Assembly: GCA_001795975.1 (NCBI GenBank)
Contig: MGLG01000052.1
Location: 4,345 to 12,136 of the forward strand
Source of the DNA: Candidatus Yanofskybacteria bacterium RIFOXYD1_FULL_42_10
GTDB taxonomy: Bacteria; Patescibacteriota; Minisyncoccia; 2-02-FULL-40-12; GWA2-44-9
Reading direction: 5' to 3'
Length of the DNA stretch: 7,792 bases
In this document: piece after piece, positions 1 to 4,804 of the stretch
How the letters are laid out: each line of letters starts with the position of its first letter
Numbering within the stretch: the stretch's first letter is position 1
Position numbers and translations under genes: made by a program
Notes under the pieces: generated by a model
What the model was told of the DNA's origin: nothing
What the model saw: only the letters and a program-made list of their open reading frames with translations
Databases searched by the model: none

Positions 1-194
1 AGTCTTTCATTTTGGCGAGTTTTAAGAACTCCTTCACGGGTAATTATTCTTTGATCTAACAAAGAAACAGCCTGATTCAGGTTGGCGCAAAAATTAGGTC
101 TGACCACGGCAAAAGCGCTGTCGGAAAAAGTGCCGGTTGCAATAACGGCAAATGCGGTTCCGAGGACGATTGTTGTTTTATAATTCTTCTTCAT
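1..194 (-). CDS. Exported protein, N-terminal part (runs off the window)
   Basis: An open frame starts with ATG at 194 and runs off the left edge, giving 64 complete codons. The first 29 residues form a textbook Sec signal peptide: MKKNYK, then a hydrophobic core (TTIVLGTAFAVIATG), then a likely cleavage site after Ala in SDSAFA. The mature part begins VVRPNFCANLNQAV and continues with charged, helix-prone sequence, so it may become a coiled coil. I do not recognise the family. The start overlaps the last 17 bases of the anti-sigma-like gene, and there is no Shine-Dalgarno sequence, so translation is probably coupled. As third gene of a sigma factor operon, it is likely an envelope or periplasmic partner or target of that system; this is inference from position only. 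Confidence 0.7.
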   Translation of the reverse strand, partial: MKKNYKTTIVLGTAFAVIATGTFSDSAFAVVRPNFCANLNQAVSLLDQRIITREGVLKTRQNER

Positions 195-813
195 TGTAAA
201 ATTGGCCAAGGTTATCCAGCGCCTGGTCATCTGAATTTATAAACGAAACATCGGCATCTTCATTTTGGGCAAATTGCTGATTGTCGGCCAAGGCGATTGC
301 TTCGTCAATTAAGGCGTCAAGGTTGTCAGTGGCTAAACTTGTCGGTTCGGGCGAAGGAGAAGTTGTTTTGTTTTTTTCTTTGTCGGTAATTGCCGGCGCG
401 GAGACGGCGGGTGCCGGCGTTGTTGTTAGCTCGGCTGTTTTTTGGGATTCTTCTGGTAATAATTTGGAGTAAAATACGGATACAAGTACGGCGATCATGG
501 CGACGGGAACGGCAAATTTAAACCAAGGCGCAAATCCGAAAGAGGGCGAGTGATTTTCTTGATGTTCGGTTCGTTCGTCGGGAATTTGAGAAATTATTTT
601 ATAAAGCAGTTTTTTGGGCGGATGAATCGCGTGTTTGGCCGTTTGAACGGTTGTCAGAGTTTGAAATAATTCTTCAAGCTCGTTTTTATTTTCGGGAAAC
701 CCCTCGACTCCGCTCGGGGCAAGTAAATTTAAAATTTTAGGTATCGGTTCGCCCTTTTCCAAAAGTTCCAGCGCTTTGATTATTATTTTTTCCGTTTGTT
801 CGTTATATTCCAT
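178..813 (-). CDS. Single-pass membrane protein, probable anti-sigma factor
   Basis: The 211-residue product has a soluble, helix-rich N-terminal region (about 1-95) and one strong transmembrane segment (about 98-116, FKFAVPVAMIAVLVSVFYS). A low-complexity Pro/Thr/Ala/Ser linker follows (about 125-160), then an acidic tail with a short helix (LDALIDEAIALAD, about 165-177). This is the expected layout of an anti-sigma factor: a cytoplasmic sigma-binding part, a membrane anchor and an extracytoplasmic sensor part. The gene overlaps the end of the ECF sigma gene by 11 bases, which supports the role. I see no zinc-binding HxxxCxxC motif, so it is not a classical ZAS-type anti-sigma factor. Residues 32-38 (APSGVEG) are encoded by a REP-type palindrome inserted in frame, between the N-terminal helices. 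The assignment rests on architecture and position, not on a recognised family sequence. Confidence 0.7.
   Translation of the reverse strand: MEYNEQTEKIIIKALELLEKGEPIPKILNLLAPSGVEGFPENKNELEELFQTLTTVQTAKHAIHPPKKLLYKIISQIPDERTEHQENHSPSFGFAPWFKFAVPVAMIAVLVSVFYSKLLPEESQKTAELTTTPAPAVSAPAITDKEKNKTTSPSPEPTSLATDNLDALIDEAIALADNQQFAQNEDADVSFINSDDQALDNLGQFYNEEEL
700..719. repeat. REP-type palindrome inside a coding region
   Basis: The imperfect palindrome reads CCCCGAGCGGAGTCGAGGGG on the minus strand. It matches the shared core CCyGAGC-n-GTCGArGG found at four other places in the window. It lies wholly within the anti-sigma-like gene and keeps the frame open. Confidence 0.75.
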
Positions 814-1363
814 ATTCTTTAAAATACTGTTTAAGAATTTTTAAGGCCCGGCATTGCGTTTGTCTTACCGCATCTTCCTTTTTGTCTAAAATTTTTGCGA
901 TTTCGGTCGTAGACAGGTCGTTTATGAATTTTAAGATGATCACTTCCTGCTGTTCTTCGGTAAGATTTTCAATTGCTTGATAAACTGCTTGAGCCGTTGA
1001 TTTTTGGTCAATAAGGTGTTGGGGATTTTCGAATGACTCGGCGGACAGCGTTTCCGGCGGTTTGTCAGTCAAAATATCTTTCTTTTTTCGCCAGTGGTCT
1101 ATAACTGTATTTCGGGCGATTGTGAAAAAGTAAGCGAGCGGCTGTTTGTTTTGTTCTTGAAATCCGCCGATTGATTTAAAAATTTTTATAAAAACTACTT
1201 GGCTCAAATCCTCGGCTTCTTCTTTGCTTTTTGTTCTTAAATAAATATAGCGGTAGACCGGCTTGAAGTACAATTCATAAAGCTGGCCGAATGCCTCGGT
1301 ATCGCCGTTTTTGGCGAGCTGCATAAGTTGTTTTGGGTCTTTTTCCGGTTTATCACTGTACAT
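803..1363 (-). CDS. ECF-type RNA polymerase sigma factor
   Basis: The 186-residue product has the two-domain structure of group 4 (extracytoplasmic function) sigma factors. Sigma region 2 spans about residues 23-93: the core-binding helices AFGQLYELYFKPVYRYIY and EAEDLSQVVFIKIFKSI are followed by the region 2.4-like PLAYFFTIARNTVIDHWRKK, which recognises the -10 element. Sigma region 4 spans about 127-178: IENLTEEQQEVIILKF, then the helix-turn-helix LSTTEIAKILDKKEDAVRQ and basic RALKILK, which recognises the -35 element. Length and order are normal. The stop overlaps the start of the membrane protein that probably inhibits it. The start at 1363 has no Shine-Dalgarno sequence but lies about 45 bases below a good promoter. 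An in-frame internal ATG at residue 14 is possible but also lacks a ribosome-binding site. Confidence 0.92.
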   Translation of the reverse strand: MYSDKPEKDPKQLMQLAKNGDTEAFGQLYELYFKPVYRYIYLRTKSKEEAEDLSQVVFIKIFKSIGGFQEQNKQPLAYFFTIARNTVIDHWRKKKDILTDKPPETLSAESFENPQHLIDQKSTAQAVYQAIENLTEEQQEVIILKFINDLSTTEIAKILDKKEDAVRQTQCRALKILKQYFKEYGI

Positions 1364-1414
1364 AATATATAACGAAATATGAGATGGTTTTGTGATCTCG
1401 GTGTCTTTATTGTA

Positions 1415-1442
1415 ATTGTACCAAGCTCGCGCCTATTTTCAA
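1415..1442 (-). promoter_or_regulatory. Promoter of the sigma factor operon
   Basis: On the minus strand, TTGAAA (1437-1442) and TACAAT (1415-1420) are separated by 16 bases. This is close to the housekeeping sigma consensus. Transcription would start near 1408, giving a leader of about 45 bases. Confidence 0.6.
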
Positions 1443-1452
1443 AACAAATGAT

Positions 1453-1477
1453 GTGGGACGCGCTTCGCGCGTCCCAC
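1453..1477. repeat. Perfect GC-rich palindrome (REP-like)
   Basis: Two perfect 11-base arms, GTGGGACGCGC and GCGCGTCCCAC, are separated by TTC. It stands just upstream of the sigma operon promoter, in repeat-filled DNA. Neither strand has a T-tract after it, so it is not a typical intrinsic terminator. A REP-type mobile palindrome is the better reading. Confidence 0.75.
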
Positions 1478-1482
1478 CTTCT

Positions 1483-1497
1483 GGCTTTGAAAAAGCC
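1483..1497. repeat. Short hairpin GGCTTT-GAA-AAAGCC
   Basis: Six-base perfect arms (1483-1488 and 1492-1497) with a three-base loop, six bases from the larger GC-rich palindrome. No T-tract follows on either strand. The function is unknown, and it may be part of the same composite repeat. Confidence 0.4.
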
Positions 1498-1545
1498 GTT
1501 AAGTTTCCTATTGGTGCAGTATTCTTGAATTAGTTCGAACCGCTT

Positions 1546-1570
1546 TCGCCCCTCGACGGGCTCGGGGCGA
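1546..1570. repeat. REP-type palindrome of the CCyGAGC/GTCGArGG family
   Basis: Perfect 7-base arms TCGCCCC and GGGGCGA enclose TCGACGGGCTC. On the minus strand the core reads CCCCGAGCCCGTCGAGGGG, the same family as the copy inside the anti-sigma gene. Confidence 0.75.
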
Positions 1571-1610
1571 GGAAATCCCCCCGTGAAAATCAGGAAAGGC
1601 GGCGGCTTGT

Positions 1611-1652
1611 ACTGAGCGACTCGTCCTGAGTCTTGTCGAAGGAAGTCGAAGT
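1611..1652. repeat. Nested double REP unit
   Basis: An inner unit (1624-1643, TCCTGAGTCTTGTCGAAGGA) sits inside an outer pair of half-units, ACTGAGC at 1611-1617 and GTCGAAGT at 1645-1652. The outer halves carry the same GAGC and GTCGAAG words, so one REP appears to lie inside another. Confidence 0.7.
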
Positions 1653-1702
1653 GAGCCGCACGACTGACATTCGCCAGTTGGCAAATCAAGTTTTTCTTCT
1701 TG

Positions 1703-1721
1703 ACCTGAGCTTGTCGAAGGT
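1703..1721. repeat. REP-type palindrome, single unit
   Basis: The sequence ACCTGAGCTTGTCGAAGGT has complementary ends (ACCT/AGGT) and the full core CCTGAGC-n-GTCGAAGG. It is the cleanest single copy in the window. Confidence 0.75.
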
Positions 1722-1736
1722 TGGCGGCATTCGGAT

Positions 1737-1762
1737 TACTGAAATTCTAACGAATTTCAGTA
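1737..1762. repeat. AT-rich perfect hairpin
   Basis: Arms TACTGAAATTC (1737-1747) and GAATTTCAGTA (1752-1762) are perfectly complementary around TAAC. It is unrelated in sequence to the GC-rich REP units beside it. With them it fills the gene-free stretch 1443-1793, in which I find no credible gene. Confidence 0.65.
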
Positions 1763-1793
1763 TCGGCGGCAAATTCTTTGCTCTTTGAATTAT

Positions 1794-1828
1794 AAAAAAG
1801 GAGCGGGAAGATTTCTCTTGCCCGCTCC
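1794..1828 (-). terminator. Intrinsic terminator of the 245-aa gene
   Basis: On the minus strand a long GC-rich stem (GGAGCGGG/CCCGCTCC, extended by AAGA/TCTT past one bulged base) is followed directly by TTTTTT at 1799-1794. It lies about 25 bases after the stop codon. This is the most canonical terminator in the window. Confidence 0.9.
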
Positions 1829-1851
1829 GTTGAGCCCGACTTGACATGTTC

Positions 1852-2589
1852 CTAGAACAGGTCGCGCCATTGCTGGAGAATGTTCTCTGGGTAGACCGAT
1901 TCGCCGAGCGTACGAAGTGCTTCACCCGCCTTGGCGTAGCTCTCGGCGAGCTCACTCTTGAGCGGAAAAATAATCTCTTCGAGAACCATCGCGAGGGTCT
2001 GCTGCCAGCCGACGATGTCATCGCCCATGAAGCCGTAGAGCTCGATGTCGCGACCGAGACGCTTTCCGTCGAGCTTGAGAAAGCGCGCGGCACCACCGAC
2101 GAAATCCTCGCTTTCGTCTTCCTCGTTGAACGCGAGGCGAAGACGGCCACCGGAGTGCTGAACAGCGAGCTCGGCGATCTTGAGGAGCTCCGCTTGCTTG
2201 CCTTCGAGCTTGACCGGCTCGCGACGAGGGATCACGACTTCGCGACTGGGTTCGTCGATCTTGCGAAGGTTCGAGAGAATGCCGCGCCGAGAGTTCATGT
2301 AGACCATGACGGTTGCGCCACGACCTCCATAGAACCCCATGTCGTCGTGCCACTTCTCATCACACTCGACCGAGATTTCTCGGTTGTTCTCGCGGATCGT
2401 CTCGACGATCGTGCCCTTCCGCCAGATGTCGTTCGTTGTTCTGACCTCGACGCGAGTACCGAGGGGAAAATCCTCCCAGCCCTTCTCGAAGTCGTCCATG
2501 TCCGGATCGTTCCAGCGAAGCCTTCCGCCCGTCGCTTCTGCAAGGCGGTCGATTCTGCGGTCGATTCCAGAGTTTTCTGCCGTCATCAT
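1852..2589 (-). CDS. Unrecognised soluble protein, GC-rich orphan gene
   Basis: I place the start at ATG 2589, giving 245 residues, because AAAGGAGG (2604-2597) stands seven bases upstream. A start 12 codons earlier (2625) would put that Shine-Dalgarno sequence inside the gene. The product has no signal peptide or membrane segment. Residues about 43-80 (LGTRVEVR, IWRKGTIVETI, REISVECDE) suggest a small SH3/Tudor-like beta barrel; this is a guess from strand pattern. The motif GGRLR occurs twice (21-25 and 147-151), each time followed by an acidic stretch and DF, so the protein may contain two diverged repeats. The C-terminal part (about 195-245) is helical. The gene is visibly richer in GC than its neighbours and has its own terminator and candidate promoter. 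It is therefore a monocistronic unit, possibly acquired. I do not recognise a family and assign no function. Confidence 0.8.
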   Translation of the reverse strand: MMTAENSGIDRRIDRLAEATGGRLRWNDPDMDDFEKGWEDFPLGTRVEVRTTNDIWRKGTIVETIRENNREISVECDEKWHDDMGFYGGRGATVMVYMNSRRGILSNLRKIDEPSREVVIPRREPVKLEGKQAELLKIAELAVQHSGGRLRLAFNEEDESEDFVGGAARFLKLDGKRLGRDIELYGFMGDDIVGWQQTLAMVLEEIIFPLKSELAESYAKAGEALRTLGESVYPENILQQWRDLF

Positions 2590-2596
2590 TGGTATT

Positions 2597-2604
2597 CCTC
2601 CTTT
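2597..2604 (-). promoter_or_regulatory. Strong Shine-Dalgarno sequence that fixes the start at 2589
   Basis: AAAGGAGG on the minus strand lies seven bases before the ATG. It stands out because the parA, parB and sigma factor genes have no such sequence. Confidence 0.85.
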
Positions 2605-2656
2605 CAGGGAACTGTGTATTCCCATCTAAGCACTATCCTAGATTTCATTCAAGGAA

Positions 2657-2665
2657 ATCATATCA
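2657..2665 (-). promoter_or_regulatory. Candidate extended -10 promoter of the 245-aa gene
   Basis: The minus strand reads TGATATGAT, an extended -10 (TGn plus TATGAT). No good -35 lies at the usual distance, as expected for extended -10 promoters. The leader would be about 60 bases. The call is tentative. Confidence 0.4.
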
Positions 2666-2678
2666 GACCATAAAAGTC

Positions 2679-2702
2679 AAGAAGCGGCAAGTGCCGTTTC
2701 TT
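2679..2702 (-). terminator. Probable terminator hairpin below the tRNA
   Basis: Eleven-base arms AAGAAACGGCA and TGCCGCTTCTT (one G-T pair) have a two-base loop. On the minus strand they are followed by GACTTTTAT. The T-run is short and displaced. Its position between tRNA-Leu and the next promoter supports a role in ending the tRNA transcript. The 160 bases between it and the tRNA hold no credible gene. Confidence 0.4.
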
Positions 2703-2862
2703 GGAGAACAAAAATCAAATGATTAAAATTTTTCTTTTCTGCTTCTAACGGAATCGGGAATTTCTTTTTGCCCCGAAAACTCCATACGATTTGGTGGCCG
2801 AGTCCTTCCTTCGTCAGGATAAACTCCGCGAGGCGACATCTGAACCTTTGACTTTTCCAACA

Positions 2863-2949
2863 TGGTGCCCGAGGTGGGAGTTGAACCCACAAGTCCGTAA
2901 GGACACACGATTTTGAGTCGTGCGCGTATGCCAATTCCGCCACTCGGGC
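2863..2949 (-). tRNA. trnL: tRNA-Leu (anticodon CAA)
   Basis: The 87-base gene folds as a class II tRNA. The acceptor stem is GCCCGAG/CTCGGGC, and the discriminator A is followed by an encoded CCA (2865-2863). The anticodon stem CACGA/TCGTG has the seven-base loop CTCAAAA, with anticodon CAA at 2915-2913, reading the Leu codon UUG. The long variable arm GTCC-TTAC-GGAC is as required for tRNA-Leu. The T arm is GTGGG-TTCAACT-CCCAC. All stems pair without mismatch. Confidence 0.97.
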
Positions 2950-2966
2950 TTATTTATACAAATATC

Positions 2967-2995
2967 ATATTAACACTTTTTTACATTGGTTTCAA
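2967..2995 (-). promoter_or_regulatory. Promoter of tRNA-Leu
   Basis: On the minus strand, TTGAAA (2990-2995) and TAATAT (2967-2972) are separated by exactly 17 bases. The -10 ends 17 bases before the mature tRNA 5' end, leaving a short leader for RNase P to remove. It lies back to back with the parA promoter. Confidence 0.75.
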
Positions 2996-3000
2996 CGGGA

Positions 3001-3028
3001 TTGTAATTTATTTTGAGTGGTATAAAAT
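3001..3028 (+). promoter_or_regulatory. Candidate promoter of parAB
   Basis: TTGTAA (3001-3006) and TAAAAT (3023-3028) are 16 bases apart. The expected start point falls about three bases before the ATG at 3038. There is no Shine-Dalgarno sequence, so the mRNA would be nearly leaderless. Confidence 0.5.
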
Positions 3029-3037
3029 TAAATTATT

Positions 3038-3799
3038 ATGGCTCGCATCATAAGCGTCTGCAATCAAAAGGGCGGAGTTGGGAAGACTACCACCACAATA
3101 AATTTGGCGGCCTATCTTGCCGCTCTCGGCAAATATGTTTTGCTTGTTGACTTGGATTCTCAGGCCAACGCTACCATCGGTCTTGGCGTCCATGTCGCCG
3201 ACAATGGTTCCAATGTTTATCATTCTTTAATTAGCGATCTTAACCCTAGTTTAGCAATCCGCAAAACATCTTTGTTCGGTTTTGATATTTTACCGGCGGC
3301 GCAGAGCTTAGCTGGAGCGACGGTGGAATTGGTGACTATGGAAGAAAGAGAAACCCGTTTAAAAAGAGTTTTGGATTCAATTCGCACCAATTATGACTAT
3401 ATTCTGATAGATTGTCCGCCTTCGCTGGGCCTTTTGACTATCAATGCTCTTACTGCGTCAGAAAGAGTTGTCATTCCAGTTCAGTGCGAATACTACGCAC
3501 TTGAGGGATTAAGCCAGCTTTTAAATACCATTGAACTGGTAAGGAATGGTTTAAATTCTGATTTACAAGTATTGGGTGTTTTACTCACGATGTTTGATAG
3601 AAGAAATCAATTAGCGCATCAGGTTGTTAACGAAGTGAGCAAGAATTTCCCTGGCAGAGTTTTCAATGCTATAATACCAAGGACAGTATCGCTGGCAGAA
3701 TCGCCGAGTTTCGGTAAAACGATTTTACAGTTTGATCCGGATTCCAAAGCAGCCAAGGCATATAGGCAATTGGCGGAAGAAGTTATACGGCTTAGTTAA
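3038..3799 (+). CDS. parA: Chromosome-partitioning ATPase ParA (Soj)
   Basis: ParA-type P-loop ATPases bind DNA non-specifically in the ATP form and are released by ParB, which moves and separates replicated origin regions. The product has 253 residues, normal for a short chromosomal Soj-like ParA with no N-terminal HTH extension. It opens with the deviant Walker A motif KGGVGKTT (11-18, with the signature lysine 11). LLVDLDSQANAT follows (about 35-46) and then Walker B YILIDCPPSLG (121-131). The segment RVVIPVQCEYYALEGL (143-158) is also typical. The start has no ribosome-binding site and lies just below a candidate promoter, so leaderless translation is likely. parB follows after 73 bases, which supports an operon. 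The assignment is firm. Confidence 0.97.
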   Translation: MARIISVCNQKGGVGKTTTTINLAAYLAALGKYVLLVDLDSQANATIGLGVHVADNGSNVYHSLISDLNPSLAIRKTSLFGFDILPAAQSLAGATVELVTMEERETRLKRVLDSIRTNYDYILIDCPPSLGLLTINALTASERVVIPVQCEYYALEGLSQLLNTIELVRNGLNSDLQVLGVLLTMFDRRNQLAHQVVNEVSKNFPGRVFNAIIPRTVSLAESPSFGKTILQFDPDSKAAKAYRQLAEEVIRLS

Positions 3800-3812
3800 A
3801 AGTTATAAAGTC

Positions 3813-3855
3813 CATCAAGTTTATAAAGAACTTTATAAACCTTAAGAACTTGATG
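3813..3855. repeat. Nested palindromes between parA and parB
   Basis: A perfect inner palindrome, GTTTATAAAG-AA-CTTTATAAAC (3819-3840), lies within outer arms CATCAAGTT (3813-3821) and AACTTGATG (3847-3855). The right half also forms a partial direct repeat: 3826-3844 and 3845-3863 agree at most positions. The arms overlap, so only one fold can form at a time. It does not match the parS consensus. It could be a regulatory hairpin, an mRNA-processing site or an expanded simple repeat. Confidence 0.6.
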
Positions 3856-3872
3856 AACCTTCAACTAATATT

Positions 3873-4745
3873 ATGAAAAAGTTCTTCGGTTTGGGAAAAG
3901 GACTGGGGTCGTTAATACCAGCCTCGCGAATGGTAAAGCCGGAATCTCTGAAGGAGAATGTTTTTTATGTTGAAGTAAACAAGATCAAACCGAATGCCGA
4001 ACAGCCGAGGCGTGATTTTGACGAAAAGGGGATTGAGGAGCTTGCCAAATCAATCAAGAAATACGGAGTGCTTCAGCCCTTGCTTGTTTCCAAAGTGGAA
4101 ACCGAAACATTGCGGGGGTTGGATGTTTCTTACAATCTGATTGCCGGCGAGAGACGCTGGCGGGCTTCCAAGATAGCCGGACTGCCCCATGTGCCGGTTA
4201 TTATCCGAGATGATTTTGAAGAGAAAAAGACCCGTCTTGAGGTGGCGCTGGTGGAAAATCTTCAGAGGAAAGACTTGAATCCGGTTGAAGAAGCCGAAGC
4301 GTATGAACGGCTTGCCAAAGATTTTGGCCTTACTCAAAAAGAAATTGCCGAAAAAGTTTCTAAATCCCGAGAAGTGGTGGCTAATGCCATCAGATTGCTC
4401 AATTTGCCGCAAGATATGAGACAAGCTGTCAGGACAGAAAAGATATCCCGCGCCCACGCCCGCGCTTTGCTTGCATTTGCCGATGAGAAAAAACAGAGAG
4501 AAATGTATAACCAAATTCTTGCCGGCGGAATATCTTCAAGAGAAGTTGAGGGCATCGCTTCGGCGGTCAAATCATCTAAGCCGGTAGCCAAAAAAGAAAA
4601 CAAGTTTATTGAGTTGGAGAAAAATTTGGGCGAGACATTGGCGGCGCCGGTGTTAATCAAGGCGGCATCGGGCAGCGGTAGAATCATCATCAAATTCGCC
4701 AATCTTGAAGAACTTAACAAAATCGCGAAAAGTATTATTGACTAA
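3873..4745 (+). CDS. parB: Chromosome-partitioning protein ParB
   Basis: ParB binds parS sites, loads as a CTP-dependent sliding clamp and stimulates ParA. The 290-residue product begins with a ParA-contacting type N terminus (FGLGKGLGSLIP, 5-16). The CTP-binding domain follows (about 30-140), with QPRRDFD (44-50), GERRWRAS (92-99) and ENLQRKDLNPVEEA (128-141). The helix-turn-helix for parS lies at about 153-178 (LTQKEIAEKVSKSREVVANAI). A short basic linker leads to a C-terminal dimerisation region ending GSGRIIIKFANLEELNKIAKSI. Length and order are normal. The ATG has no Shine-Dalgarno sequence. The gene converges on the Rel gene. No parS-like site (GTTTCACGTGAAAC type) is visible in the window. 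Confidence 0.96.
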   Translation: MKKFFGLGKGLGSLIPASRMVKPESLKENVFYVEVNKIKPNAEQPRRDFDEKGIEELAKSIKKYGVLQPLLVSKVETETLRGLDVSYNLIAGERRWRASKIAGLPHVPVIIRDDFEEKKTRLEVALVENLQRKDLNPVEEAEAYERLAKDFGLTQKEIAEKVSKSREVVANAIRLLNLPQDMRQAVRTEKISRAHARALLAFADEKKQREMYNQILAGGISSREVEGIASAVKSSKPVAKKENKFIELEKNLGETLAAPVLIKAASGSGRIIIKFANLEELNKIAKSIID

Positions 4746-4799
4746 TTAATAATACTTTTCGCCCTGAGCGTGGTCGAAGGGCGAAATCAATTATTGATT
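4744..4799. repeat. Long inverted repeat with REP core between convergent genes
   Basis: Outer arms AATTAATAAT (4744-4753) and ATTATTGATT (4790-4799) differ at one base. They enclose perfect 9-base arms TTTCGCCCT (4757-4765) and AGGGCGAAA (4778-4786). The centre carries the REP core CCCTGAGC-n-GTCGAAGGG. Its position between the stops of parB and rel suggests bidirectional termination. However, neither strand has the T-tract directly after the stem that a standard intrinsic terminator needs. Confidence 0.65.
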
Positions 4800-4804
4800 A
4801 AAAT

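Noticed and set aside
1237..1689. 150-codon minus-strand frame across the sigma factor start and the REP region
   Set aside because: It runs through several palindromes, overlaps the sigma gene in another frame and has no start signals. Its PEPVEG segment is translated REP sequence.
1846..2673. Long 275-codon open frame on the plus strand opposite the 245-aa gene
   Set aside because: The minus-strand gene has a Shine-Dalgarno sequence and a terminator and reads as a balanced protein. The plus-strand frame has no start signals and is the usual antisense shadow of a GC-rich gene.
2723..2863. 46-codon minus-strand frame starting at the last base of the tRNA CCA end
   Set aside because: It has no ribosome-binding site, starts on a processed tRNA end and has no recognisable sequence. 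A real small gene cannot be fully excluded.
2677..2943. 88-codon minus-strand frame over the tRNA
   Set aside because: Its first third is the tRNA-Leu gene read as protein, and its end is the terminator-like hairpin.
3813..3855. parS centromere site between parA and parB
   Set aside because: The palindrome is AT-rich with core TTTATAAAG and does not resemble the GTTTCACGTGAAAC-type parS consensus.
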